Part shown: positions 1 to 8,213 of the stretch, piece by piece
Position numbering within the stretch: the first letter of the stretch is position 1
How the letters are laid out: every line of letters starts with the position of its first letter
Origin: JBBRLA01 sp038231615
GTDB lineage: Bacteria; Myxococcota_A; Polyangia; Palsa-1104; JAEUJZ01
NCBI GenBank assembly: GCA_038231615.1
Contig: JBBRLA010000193.1
Coordinates: 1-12,806 of the forward strand
DNA: 12,806 nucleotides
Direction: 5' to 3'
The notes under the pieces: model-generated
The model's database searches: none
What the model saw: the letters and a program-made list of their open reading frames with translations, nothing else
What the model was told of the DNA's origin: nothing
Position numbers and translations under genes: made by a program

Positions 1-2
1 CG

Positions 3-983
<981 letters not shown>

Positions 984-997
984 TTCGGGGTCGCGTT

Positions 998-1024
998 CCG
1001 ATCGCCCCGAGAGAGGGCGATCGG
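998..1024 (+). terminator. Perfect 10-bp hairpin after rpoC, possible terminator
   Basis: CCGATCGCCC (998-1007) pairs without mismatch with GGGCGATCGG (1015-1024) across a 7-base loop. A further A-T pair and, past a one-base bulge, GCG/CGC can extend it. It begins 14 bases after the rpoC stop. No T-run follows; the next bases are A-rich. It is therefore not a textbook intrinsic terminator, and may be a weak or Rho-assisted terminator or a 3'-end stabiliser for rpoBC mRNA. Confidence 0.45.
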
Positions 1025-1055
1025 ACGCAACTCGAAAAAACTACGGATCTTTTAC

Positions 1056-1083
1056 TTGACTACAGACGCACCCTCCGTATACT
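1056..1083 (+). promoter_or_regulatory. Sigma70-type promoter for rpsL
   Basis: TTGACT (1056-1061) and TATACT (1078-1083) match the -35 and -10 consensus in five of six bases each, with a 16-base spacer. The site lies between the post-rpoC hairpin and rpsL, about 60 bases before the start codon, so transcription would begin near 1090. The surroundings are AT-richer than the genes. This is the best promoter match I found in the window and probably drives rpsL-rpsG and perhaps more. Confidence 0.75.
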
Positions 1084-1102
1084 GCGCTTCTCTTTGGAGG
1101 GT

Positions 1103-1120
1103 GGGTCTGTCCACAGGCCC
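1103..1120 (+). promoter_or_regulatory. Leader hairpin before rpsL
   Basis: GGGTCTG (1103-1109) pairs with CAGGCCC (1114-1120), one T-G wobble included, around a TCCA loop. It sits in the predicted 5' leader of rpsL and ends 8 bases before the Shine-Dalgarno AAGGA (1129-1133). It could be part of an autoregulatory site or a simple 5' stabiliser; nothing in the sequence decides between these. Confidence 0.35.
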
Positions 1121-1142
1121 ATAGGTTTAAGGAAAACTTCGG

Positions 1143-1514
1143 ATGCCAACGATCAACCAACTTGTGAAGCACGGCCGCGACAAGCAGAAGCGCAAGACTT
1201 CTGCACCCGCTTTGAGAGGGTGCCCACAGAAGCGTGGGGTCTGCATTCGCGTCTACACCTCGACTCCGAAGAAGCCGAACTCGGCCCTTCGCAAGGTTGC
1301 GCGTGTTCGCTTGACCAACGGCATGGAAGTGACCAGCTACATCCCCGGCGAGGGGCACAACCTTCAAGAGCACTCCGTGTGCCTGATCCGTGGCGGTCGC
1401 GTCAAGGATCTCCCGGGGGTCCGCTATCACATTGTCCGCGGCACGCTGGATACTGCCGGTGTCGCCAACCGCCGTCAGAGCCGATCGAAGTACGGCGCCA
1501 AGCGGCCGAAGTAA
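1143..1514 (+). CDS. rpsL: 30S ribosomal protein S12
   Basis: S12 sits at the decoding centre of the small subunit and helps control tRNA selection accuracy. The 123-residue protein is full length and begins MPTINQLVKHGR. Conserved segments include CPQKRGVC, TPKKPNSALRKV (residues 41-52) and RGGRVKDLPGVRYH (83-96), ending in SKYGAKRPK. The two lysines where streptomycin resistance mutations usually fall, in TPKKPNS and in VKDLPG, are both the common form, and Asp89, the residue methylthiolated by RimO in many bacteria, is present. The start is supported by AAGGA at 1129-1133, nine bases upstream. It is the first gene after the promoter at 1056-1083 and is followed after 18 bases by rpsG, so the two are surely cotranscribed. 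Confidence 0.99.
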   Translation: MPTINQLVKHGRDKQKRKTSAPALRGCPQKRGVCIRVYTSTPKKPNSALRKVARVRLTNGMEVTSYIPGEGHNLQEHSVCLIRGGRVKDLPGVRYHIVRGTLDTAGVANRRQSRSKYGAKRPK

Positions 1515-1532
1515 GGTTACAAGGAACAGGTC

Positions 1533-2021
1533 ATGCCGCGCAAAGGTGAAGTCCCCAAGCGAGAAACGGTTACCGATCCGAAGTACACCGAGCACCCCGA
1601 GGATGTACGTCGTCGCGTCACCAAGTTCATGAACACCGTAATGAGTAAAGGCAAGAAGTCGACCGCAGAGCGAATTGTCTACGGCGCCCTGGACCAGGTC
1701 TCGGACAAGGCCAAGGAAGATCCGATCAAGGTTTTCGAGCGGGCTCTGAGCAACGTCAAGCCGAAGCTTGAAGTGAAGTCACGCCGTGTCGGCGGTTCCA
1801 CCTATCAAGTTCCGGTGGACGTTCGCCCCGATCGCTCTCAGGCCCTCGGGATGCGGTGGTTGGTGGCCTACGCTCGCAACCGCGGCGAGAAGACCATGGT
1901 CGAGAAACTGGCGGGAGAGATTCTTGACGCCGCCAACAACCGTGGCAACGCCGTCAAGAAGCGGGAAGACACGCACAAGATGGCCGAAGCCAACAAAGCA
2001 TTTGCTCACTACCGTTGGTAG
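1533..2021 (+). CDS. rpsG: 30S ribosomal protein S7
   Basis: S7 nucleates assembly of the 16S rRNA 3' domain and lines the E-site side of the mRNA channel. The 162 residues are slightly longer than the usual 156. The protein starts MPRKGEVPKRE, shows KKSTAERIVYGAL (41-53), VGGSTYQVPVDVRP (86-99), a Trp in MRWLV, and ends with KKREDTHKMAEANKAFAHYRW-like sequence. The extra length lies near residues 19-27, where the family normally goes almost directly from DPxY to VTKF; here about six residues rich in Glu and Arg intervene. AAGGA at 1521-1525, seven bases before the ATG, supports the start. In most bacteria fusA follows; here it is replaced by a 327-base spacer before tuf. Confidence 0.98.
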   Translation: MPRKGEVPKRETVTDPKYTEHPEDVRRRVTKFMNTVMSKGKKSTAERIVYGALDQVSDKAKEDPIKVFERALSNVKPKLEVKSRRVGGSTYQVPVDVRPDRSQALGMRWLVAYARNRGEKTMVEKLAGEILDAANNRGNAVKKREDTHKMAEANKAFAHYRW

Positions 2022-2124
2022 TTGAGTTCGTGCTAGGTTCTTTGGCTGGATAAGAGTCGATTCCTGGCGAAGACATAAAGGGCGGAGAAATCCGACAACG
2101 TTGCTTGAATGATTGGGGCCGCTG

Positions 2125-2140
2125 ATCAGAACTTTCTGAT
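2125..2140 (+). repeat. Short inverted repeat upstream of tuf
   Basis: ATCAGA (2125-2130) and TCTGAT (2135-2140) are exact reverse complements around a 4-base ACTT loop. The stem is short and AT-containing, so on its own it is weak; it is listed because it lies in the unexplained rpsG-tuf spacer. Confidence 0.3.
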
Positions 2141-2245
2141 GGACGGCTCCGACCTCTCAACCAGCACCGTCTGATTGGCCTCCTGCGACCGGCGAGGCGC
2201 CACGCAGCGAGACTGTCTTGTATCTGCCCCCGAAATAACAGTGAA

Positions 2246-2274
2246 GATTGGCCTATTGAGGCCAATCGGGTTTT
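2246..2274 (+). terminator. Terminator- or attenuator-like hairpin upstream of tuf
   Basis: GATTGGCC (2246-2253) pairs perfectly with GGCCAATC (2260-2267) over a 6-base loop, then GGG and TTTT (2271-2274). The stem plus the short T-run resembles an intrinsic terminator for rpsL-rpsG, but the T-run is only four bases and is separated from the stem by GGG. A second copy of GATTGGCC at 2173-2180 could compete for the same partner, giving an alternative fold as in attenuators. Which role applies is inference. Confidence 0.45.
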
Positions 2275-2284
2275 CCTCGTGCCA

Positions 2285-2304
2285 TGCCGCCCTTTTGGGC
2301 GGCA
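2285..2304 (+). promoter_or_regulatory. GC-rich hairpin shortly before tuf
   Basis: TGCCGCCC (2285-2292) and GGGCGGCA (2297-2304) form a perfect 8-bp stem with a TTTT loop. It ends 32 bases before the tuf ribosome site GGGGAG (2338-2343). No T-run follows, so it is unlikely to terminate. It may shape translation or stability of tuf mRNA. Confidence 0.4.
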
Positions 2305-2348
2305 CATGAGGCGAGTCTGACAGAGACAAGATTGAAAGGGGAGCCGCT

Positions 2349-3554
<1,206 letters not shown>

Positions 3555-3572
3555 TCGGGCGAGGTTTATCTC

Positions 3573-3881
3573 ATGACGACGCCAAAGATTCGAATCCGGC
3601 TCAAGGCTTACGATCACAAGTTGCTCGATCAGTCAGCCGGAGAGATAGTAGACACCGCCAAGCGCACCGGTGCCAAGGTAGCGGGACCCATACCGCTGCC
3701 TACCAAGATCAACAAATATTGCGTGTTGCGGTCTCCGCACATCGACAAGAAGTCCCGCGAGCAGTTTGAGATCCGTACGCACAAGCGTCTGCTGGACATC
3801 CTGGATCCAACGCAGCAGACGCTGGACGCACTGATGAAACTCGATTTGTCGGCGGGCGTCGACGTCGAAATCAAAACCTGA
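3573..3881 (+). CDS. rpsJ: 30S ribosomal protein S10
   Basis: S10 is a head protein of the 30S subunit and, as NusE with NusB, also acts in transcription antitermination. The 102 residues are the family's usual length. Hallmarks are KIRIRLKAYDHKLLDQS (5-21), GPIPLPTK, the ribosome-binding loop ending in SPHIDKKSREQFEIRTHKR (54-72) and the C-terminal LDLSAGVDVEIK. GAGG at 3561-3564, eight bases before the ATG, supports the start. Placement directly after tuf is the common str-S10 junction. What follows is odd: rplD begins 22 bases after the stop, with no rplC between them. Confidence 0.98.
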   Translation: MTTPKIRIRLKAYDHKLLDQSAGEIVDTAKRTGAKVAGPIPLPTKINKYCVLRSPHIDKKSREQFEIRTHKRLLDILDPTQQTLDALMKLDLSAGVDVEIKT

Positions 3882-3903
3882 AGCGGCCTGACTGAGGCGG
3901 AAC

Positions 3904-4548
3904 ATGGCCAAGCTTGATATCGTAAACCTCGAGGGCCAGAAGGTCGGCGACATAGAAGTCGACGACTATATCTTTGGTGCCGAGGTCAAAGAACACCTCC
4001 TGTGGGAGGTGGTGAAGCAGCAGCTCGCCGGCAGGCGGGCGGGGACGCACTGCACGCTGCGTCGTGACGAGGTCCGGGGCGGCGGCAAAAAGCCTTTCCG
4101 GCAAAAAGGGACCGGTCGCGCCCGTCAGGGTTCGTCCCGTGCCCCGAATCACGTCGGCGGCGGCGGGGTGTTCACTCCGAAACCGCGGGACTACTCCTAT
4201 TCAGTCCCACGGAAGATCAGGCAGGCCGCGTTGCGGTCCGCCCTGAGCCTGCGGGTCAACGAGAAGCGGCTGGTGATCGTCGACACCCTCGACCTGGCGC
4301 AGCCGAAGACCAAGCTGATGATCAAGGCACTGGGGGCGCTCAACGCATCCAGCGCCCTGGTGGTGGACAGCATCGGCAACGTCAACTTGGAGAAGTCGGT
4401 GCGCAACTTGACTTCGTCGAAGTTCCTGGCGATCGAGGGGCTGAATGTCTATGACATTCTGAAGCACCCGACCCTGGTGCTGGCCCGCTCTGCGATCCAG
4501 AACATTCAGGCCCGCCTCGGGCGAGCCAAGGCAGAGGCTTCAGTATGA
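3904..4548 (+). CDS. rplD: 50S ribosomal protein L4
   Basis: L4 helps build the 50S subunit, its long loop reaching the wall of the peptide exit tunnel; in E. coli it also represses the S10 operon. The 214-residue protein has the usual size. The tunnel loop is recognisable as PFRQKGTGRARQGS (64-77) followed by the Gly-rich GGGGVFTPKPRDY, and the globular part ends with a helix carrying ARLGRAKAEA. GAGGCGG (3894-3900) in the short gap after rpsJ gives it its own ribosome site. It overlaps rplW by four bases (ATGA). In most bacteria its upstream neighbour is rplC; here it is rpsJ. The N-terminus is complete and carries no L3 sequence, so this is not a fusion. Confidence 0.98.
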   Translation: MAKLDIVNLEGQKVGDIEVDDYIFGAEVKEHLLWEVVKQQLAGRRAGTHCTLRRDEVRGGGKKPFRQKGTGRARQGSSRAPNHVGGGGVFTPKPRDYSYSVPRKIRQAALRSALSLRVNEKRLVIVDTLDLAQPKTKLMIKALGALNASSALVVDSIGNVNLEKSVRNLTSSKFLAIEGLNVYDILKHPTLVLARSAIQNIQARLGRAKAEASV

Positions 4549-4868
4549 AGCCCCACCAGATCATCAAGCGCCCGATTCTCACCGAGAAGGGCACCCAGCT
4601 CAAGGAGACGGGGGGCATGGGCAAGGCGGTCGACGAAAACGACCGTCGGTCCAAGGTGCTTTTCGAGGTCCATGGCGACGCCAACAAGGTCCAGGTCCGC
4701 CAGGCCATCGAGGCACTTTTTTCGGTCAAGGTCGTGGATGTCCACACCCAGATCGTTCGCGGCAAGGAGAAGCGCATCGGCCGGTTCATCGGGCGCAGGC
4801 CCAACTGGAAGAAAGCGATTGTCACCCTGGCCGAGGGCAACAAGATCGAGTTCTTTGAGGGAGTCTGA
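4545..4868 (+). CDS. rplW: 50S ribosomal protein L23
   Basis: L23 lies at the tunnel exit and docks trigger factor and the signal recognition particle. The 107 residues start with KPHQIIKRPILTEKGT, typical of the family, and end with RPNWKKAIVTLAEGNKIEFF, also typical. Between them, after residue 21, is an insertion of about ten charged residues (around 23-36, GGMGKAVDENDRR) before KVLFEVHGDANKVQVRQAIE; most L23 proteins pass from the first helix to the FEV strand with a short turn. The ATG overlaps the rplD stop (ATGA), with GAGG at 4534-4537 seven bases upstream, so translation is likely coupled to rplD. Its own stop overlaps rplB. Confidence 0.97.
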   Translation: MKPHQIIKRPILTEKGTQLKETGGMGKAVDENDRRSKVLFEVHGDANKVQVRQAIEALFSVKVVDVHTQIVRGKEKRIGRFIGRRPNWKKAIVTLAEGNKIEFFEGV

Positions 4869-5698
4869 TGGGCATCAAGATCTTTAAGCCGACGTCGCCG
4901 GGGCGCCGGGGCATGACAGGCTTCGACTTCGCCGAGATCACCAAGACGAAGCCGGAGAAGAAGCTGACCGTGGGCGCCAAGGCTCACGCCGGGCGCAACA
5001 ATCAGGGCCGGGTGACCACTCGCTTTCACGGCGGCGGGCACAAGCAGCGCTACCGGCTGGTCGACTTCAAGCGGAGCAAGACCGGTGTGGAGGCCCGTGT
5101 GGCCGCGATCGAGTACGATCCGAACCGCACCTGCCGCATCGCCCTGCTCTACTACACTGATGGCGAGAAGACTTACATCTTATGCCCTGACAAGCTGCAC
5201 GTCGGGGACATGGTGATCTCAGCCGCCAGCGCCGACATCAAACCGGGGAATGCCCTTCAGCTCAGGAACATTCCCCTGGGCACGACGATTCACAACGTCG
5301 AGTTGAAAATCGGCGCCGGGGGACAGCTCGCCCGTTCGGCGGGAGTCGGGGCCCAACTGATGTCCAAGGAAGGCGACTGGGCCCAGATCCGCTTGCCTTC
5401 TGGCGAGGTCCGACGGGTCCACACCCACTGCCGGGCGACCATCGGTCAGGTCGGCAACTTGGACCACTCGAACATCCAGTGGGGCAAGGCTGGCAGGTTG
5501 CGGTGGAAGGGTCAGATGCCGCATAACCGCGGTGTCACCATGAACCCGGTCGATCACCCGATGGGCGGTGGCGAGGGCCGGTCCTCCGGCGGACGTCACC
5601 CATGCTCCCCCTGGGGCATGCCGAGCAAGGGTTACAAGACTCGCAAGAACAAGGCCACGGACAAGTTCATTGTCCGCCGCCGCGGAAAGAAGGGGTAG
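4868..5698 (+). CDS. rplB: 50S ribosomal protein L2
   Basis: L2 supports the peptidyl transferase region and an intersubunit bridge. The 276 residues match the family length. Visible marks are GRNNQGRVTTRFHGGGHKQR (42-61), YRLVDFKR, ALQLRNIPLGTTIHNVEL (129-146), HTHCRATIGQVGN and the C-terminal NPVDHPMGGGEGR (226-238), ending in KFIVRRRGKKG. The critical His (E. coli His229) is His230 here. Two residues on, the usual His of DHPHGGG is Met232, an uncommon change; archaeal relatives have Phe there, so the position is tolerant. The start overlaps the rplW stop (TGATG), with GAGGGAG at 4857-4863 just upstream. rpsS follows after three bases. Confidence 0.98.
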   Translation: MGIKIFKPTSPGRRGMTGFDFAEITKTKPEKKLTVGAKAHAGRNNQGRVTTRFHGGGHKQRYRLVDFKRSKTGVEARVAAIEYDPNRTCRIALLYYTDGEKTYILCPDKLHVGDMVISAASADIKPGNALQLRNIPLGTTIHNVELKIGAGGQLARSAGVGAQLMSKEGDWAQIRLPSGEVRRVHTHCRATIGQVGNLDHSNIQWGKAGRLRWKGQMPHNRGVTMNPVDHPMGGGEGRSSGGRHPCSPWGMPSKGYKTRKNKATDKFIVRRRGKKG

Positions 5699-5701
5699 AA
5701 C

Positions 5702-6016
5702 ATGGCTCGCTCTATCAAGAAGGGCCCCTTCATCGACAAGCATCTGCTGGCCAAGACCCTGGAGGCGCAGCGGACGAAGTCCAAGAAGGTGATCAAAACC
5801 TGGTCGCGGCGATCAACGGTCCTGCCGGAGATGGTGGGCCTGACCTATGCCGTGCATCAGGGGAAGAAGTTCGTGCCCGTTTTCGTGACCGAGAACATGG
5901 TCGGCCACAAGATGGGCGAATTCTCACCGACGAGGATGTTCCACGGGCATTCCGGGGATCGCAAGGCCAAGGCAGCGGCCTCGCCCGGCAGGCCACCCCC
6001 GGGCGGCAAGAAGTGA
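5702..6016 (+). CDS. rpsS: 30S ribosomal protein S19
   Basis: S19 sits in the head of the 30S subunit next to S13 and contacts the A-site finger. The 104 residues begin MARSIKKGPFIDKHLL and contain KVIKTWSRRSTVLPEMVG (29-46), VHQGKKFVPVFVTENMVGHK and GEFSPTRMFHGHSGD, all diagnostic. The family usually ends within about ten residues of the GH.GD motif; here a Pro/Gly/Lys-rich tail of roughly a dozen extra residues follows (SPGRPPPGGKK). The ribosome site AAGGGG (5690-5695) lies inside the 3' end of rplB. It is followed not by rplV at short distance, as usual, but by a 131-base spacer with a strong hairpin. Confidence 0.98.
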   Translation: MARSIKKGPFIDKHLLAKTLEAQRTKSKKVIKTWSRRSTVLPEMVGLTYAVHQGKKFVPVFVTENMVGHKMGEFSPTRMFHGHSGDRKAKAAASPGRPPPGGKK

Positions 6017-6147
6017 TCATAGTTTTCACTTGAACACTTGATCTGAAGCAGGGCTCATGATAGATCGTGAGCCCCTCGCTGCTGAGTTGTGCGACGTAAC
6101 GGTTGTCCGTAGACGCGGGTGTGATCGCCCGAATTTGAGAAACGACC
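6017..6147 (+). promoter_or_regulatory. Structured spacer between rpsS and rplV
   Basis: At this 131-base joint most S10 operons have only a few bases. It contains a strong hairpin (6051-6074), a tandem CACTTGA pair (6027-6033 and 6035-6041) and weak promoter-like boxes TTGATC (6038-6043) and TAGATC (6061-6066) 17 bases apart; their match to consensus is poor. No coding region is visible. It may be an internal promoter, a processing site or a protein-binding leader for rplV and the genes beyond. Confidence 0.45.
6051..6074 (+). repeat. Long inverted repeat upstream of rplV
   Basis: GGGCTCATGAT (6051-6061) is matched by ATCGTGAGCCC (6064-6074) with a single T-G wobble; allowing a realistic loop, nine pairs form with ATAGAT unpaired. 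AGCA (6047-6050) and TGCT just downstream could extend the stem across a bulge. No T-run follows, so a terminator is unlikely. Confidence 0.6.
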
Positions 6148-6477
6148 ATGGAAGCCAAAGCTGTCGTTAGAGATGTGCGGATGTCCCCGCGGAAGATGCG
6201 CGTCATCGCCAACCTCGTTCGAGGCAAGCGCGTTGACGAGGCCATGGCAATGCTGAAGAGCACGCCAAAGCGGGCTGGTGAGATCATCAGGAAACTGCTG
6301 ATCTCGGCCGTGGCAAATGCCGAGCACAAGGGAAATTCGGATGTGGACCGTCTGGTTGTTCGAGGCTGCTCGATCGACAACGGTGCTATTCTGAAACGAT
6401 GGATGCCACGGGCCATGGGGCGTGCCAACCGCATTCAGAGACGAACCAGCCACGTGACCATCGTTGTCGCGGAGTAG
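6148..6477 (+). CDS. rplV: 50S ribosomal protein L22
   Basis: L22 binds all domains of 23S rRNA and its hairpin lines the exit tunnel opposite L4. The 109 residues are the normal length: MEAKAVVRDVRMSPRKMRVI at the start, VRGKRVDEAMAML, the SAVANAEHK helix and the long tunnel hairpin KRWMPRAMGRANRI (83-96), ending TSHVTIVVAE. The hairpin is intact, with no deletion of the kind seen in macrolide-resistant mutants. The ribosome site is weak: only GAGA at 6137-6140, seven bases before the ATG. That weak site follows a structured spacer, which is consistent with special control at this joint, though unproven. rpsC follows after 20 bases. Confidence 0.98.
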   Translation: MEAKAVVRDVRMSPRKMRVIANLVRGKRVDEAMAMLKSTPKRAGEIIRKLLISAVANAEHKGNSDVDRLVVRGCSIDNGAILKRWMPRAMGRANRIQRRTSHVTIVVAE

Positions 6478-6497
6478 AAGAGAAGGACGCTAAGTCT

Positions 6498-7145
<648 letters not shown>

Positions 7146-7208
7146 CTAAATCTGGATCGGTTGACTTAAGCGCCGCAGGCTGCGCTCACTACTTGGAAAG
7201 ACGCGAAG

Positions 7209-7625
7209 ATGCTGTCCCCAAAGAGAAGTAAGTATCGGAAGGCGCAAAAAGGTAGGATGCGCGGCCGGGCCAAGGGCGGTGATTCCGTCGCCTTCGGAGA
7301 CTACGGGTTGCAGGCCACTGAGTGCGGCCGGATCACCTCGCGCCAGATCGAGGCAGCCCGTATCGCCATCACGCGCCACATCAAACGCGGCGGGAAGGTG
7401 TACATCCGCCTCTTTCCTGACAAGCCGACGACGAAGAAGCCGGCCGAGACCCGGATGGGCAAAGGCAAGGGTGCACCCGAGGACTGGGTGGCCGTCATCC
7501 GCCCCGGGCGGGTGCTCTATGAAGTGGAAGGTGTGCCCGAAGAACTGGCCAAGGAGGCCTTTCGCTTGGCTCACCACAAGCTGCCCATCTCGACCAAGTT
7601 CCTCTCCCGCCAAGGAGGGTTGTGA
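7209..7625 (+). CDS. rplP: 50S ribosomal protein L16
   Basis: L16 organises the A-site side of the 50S subunit near the elbow of tRNA. The 138 residues are typical: MLSPKRSKYRKAQKGRMRG at the start, FGDYGLQA, GRITSRQIEAARIAITRH (40-57), then IRLFPDKP and RMGKGKGAPEDWVAV (82-96). The arginine of RMGKGKG (Arg82) matches the residue hydroxylated in E. coli. GGAAAG (7195-7200), eight bases before the ATG, supports the start. The 63-base gap upstream contains a small GC-rich imperfect inverted repeat (about 7169-7187) but no clear promoter. The stop codon overlaps the start of rpmC. Confidence 0.98.
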   Translation: MLSPKRSKYRKAQKGRMRGRAKGGDSVAFGDYGLQATECGRITSRQIEAARIAITRHIKRGGKVYIRLFPDKPTTKKPAETRMGKGKGAPEDWVAVIRPGRVLYEVEGVPEELAKEAFRLAHHKLPISTKFLSRQGGL

Positions 7626-7873
7626 TGAAGCGGACCACCACGTTGCGTGAGATTCGGGAATCCTCGGTCGACGAGTTGCGCGCTCGCCTGAGCCGGCTCG
7701 AGGCCGACCTGTTTCGTCTGCGTCTGCGACGCTACACGAATCAGCTTGAGAACATGATGCAGATTCGTTCGACCCGGAGAGAGATCGCTCGCGTCATCAC
7801 CATCACGACGCAGCGGGCAAAGGGCGCGAACGTTACGGCGGCTGTACCAGGCGCGCCAGGCATGAAAGAGTAG
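7625..7873 (+). CDS. rpmC: 50S ribosomal protein L29
   Basis: L29 is a small helical protein at the tunnel exit beside L23, near the trigger factor and SRP docking site. This one has 82 residues against the usual 60-70: the two-helix body (TLREIRESSVDELRARLSRL, then a segment ending in RSTRREIARVITI) followed by a loosely ordered Ala/Gly/Pro tail of about 17 residues. Two starts are possible: GTG at 7622 and ATG at 7625. The perfect Shine-Dalgarno AAGGAGG (7612-7618) is six bases from the ATG but only three from the GTG, so I take the ATG, giving a TGATG overlap with rplP. rpsQ follows after six bases. Confidence 0.96.
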   Translation: MKRTTTLREIRESSVDELRARLSRLEADLFRLRLRRYTNQLENMMQIRSTRREIARVITITTQRAKGANVTAAVPGAPGMKE

Positions 7874-7879
7874 ACGCTT

Positions 7880-8182
7880 ATGGTCCAGTCGACAGAGAAG
7901 CCAGAAGACAAGGCGCTAAAGGACTCCCGCGGCGCGCGACGTGAGCTGATCGGTGTCGTTACCTCCGACAAGATGGAGAAGACGGTCGTGGTCAGCGTCG
8001 CCCGCAGAGTGCTGAATGCGAGGTTCGGTAAGTATGAGACCAAGAGGGCCAAATACAAGGCCCACTCGGAGGACAATGGGGCGCACGTCGGCGACACCGT
8101 GTTGATCGTCGAATCGCGCCCCATATCGAAAGACAAGCGTTGGCGGGTCCAGCGACTCGTCGAGAAGGCCCGTCAGGCCTGA
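7880..8182 (+). CDS. rpsQ: 30S ribosomal protein S17
   Basis: S17 is a primary 16S rRNA binder in the body of the 30S subunit, with an OB fold. The 100 residues are longer than the usual 80-90 because of about 18 charged residues before the conserved core. The core shows IGVVTSDKMEKTVVVSVARR (24-43), FGKYETKRAKYKAHSE and the C-terminal GDTVLIVESRPISKDKRW. No in-frame start codon lies nearer the core, so the extension is probably real. The ribosome site is weak (AAAGAG, 7865-7870), and the gene may rely on coupling to rpmC, six bases upstream. Confidence 0.97.
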   Translation: MVQSTEKPEDKALKDSRGARRELIGVVTSDKMEKTVVVSVARRVLNARFGKYETKRAKYKAHSEDNGAHVGDTVLIVESRPISKDKRWRVQRLVEKARQA

Positions 8183-8213
8183 GCGGACCACCTCCGAGAC
8201 AAAGGGCTAAATC

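Larger units (their letters stand above)
2022..2348 (+). other. Long spacer between rpsG and tuf; no gene seen, hairpin-rich
   Basis: This 327-base stretch stands where fusA (EF-G, about 2.1 kb) usually lies. I find no coding region with a credible ribosome site, no trace of EF-G motifs and no tRNA cloverleaf. It holds three inverted repeats: a 6-bp one (2125-2140), an 8-bp one followed by GGGTTTT (2246-2274) and an 8-bp GC-rich one (2285-2304). The sequence GATTGGCC occurs twice (2173-2180 and 2246-2253), and both copies can pair with GGCCAATC at 2260-2267. No good promoter match is visible, though one would be expected if transcription stops at 2274. It may be the 5' leader of tuf. Confidence 0.7.

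Noticed and set aside
2022..2054. Promoter-like TTGAGT and GATAAG just after rpsG
   Set aside because: The spacing is about 21 bases, too long for a sigma70 promoter, and neither box is close to consensus.
2109..2174. Possible 21-codon leader peptide upstream of tuf
   Set aside because: No ribosome site at a useful distance from the ATG, and no codon run suggesting attenuation by stalling.
2241..2309. Possible 22-codon leader peptide with GTG start spanning the two hairpins before tuf
   Set aside because: No Shine-Dalgarno upstream; the reading frame is short enough to be chance, and the hairpins explain the sequence better.
6399..6497. Upstream in-frame extension of rpsC
   Set aside because: It lies inside rplV, has no S3-like residues, and the ATG at 6498 gives the exact family N-terminus with its own ribosome site.
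7622..7624. GTG start for rpmC
   Set aside because: Only three bases from the AAGGAGG ribosome site; the ATG at 7625 has better spacing and the usual start codon.
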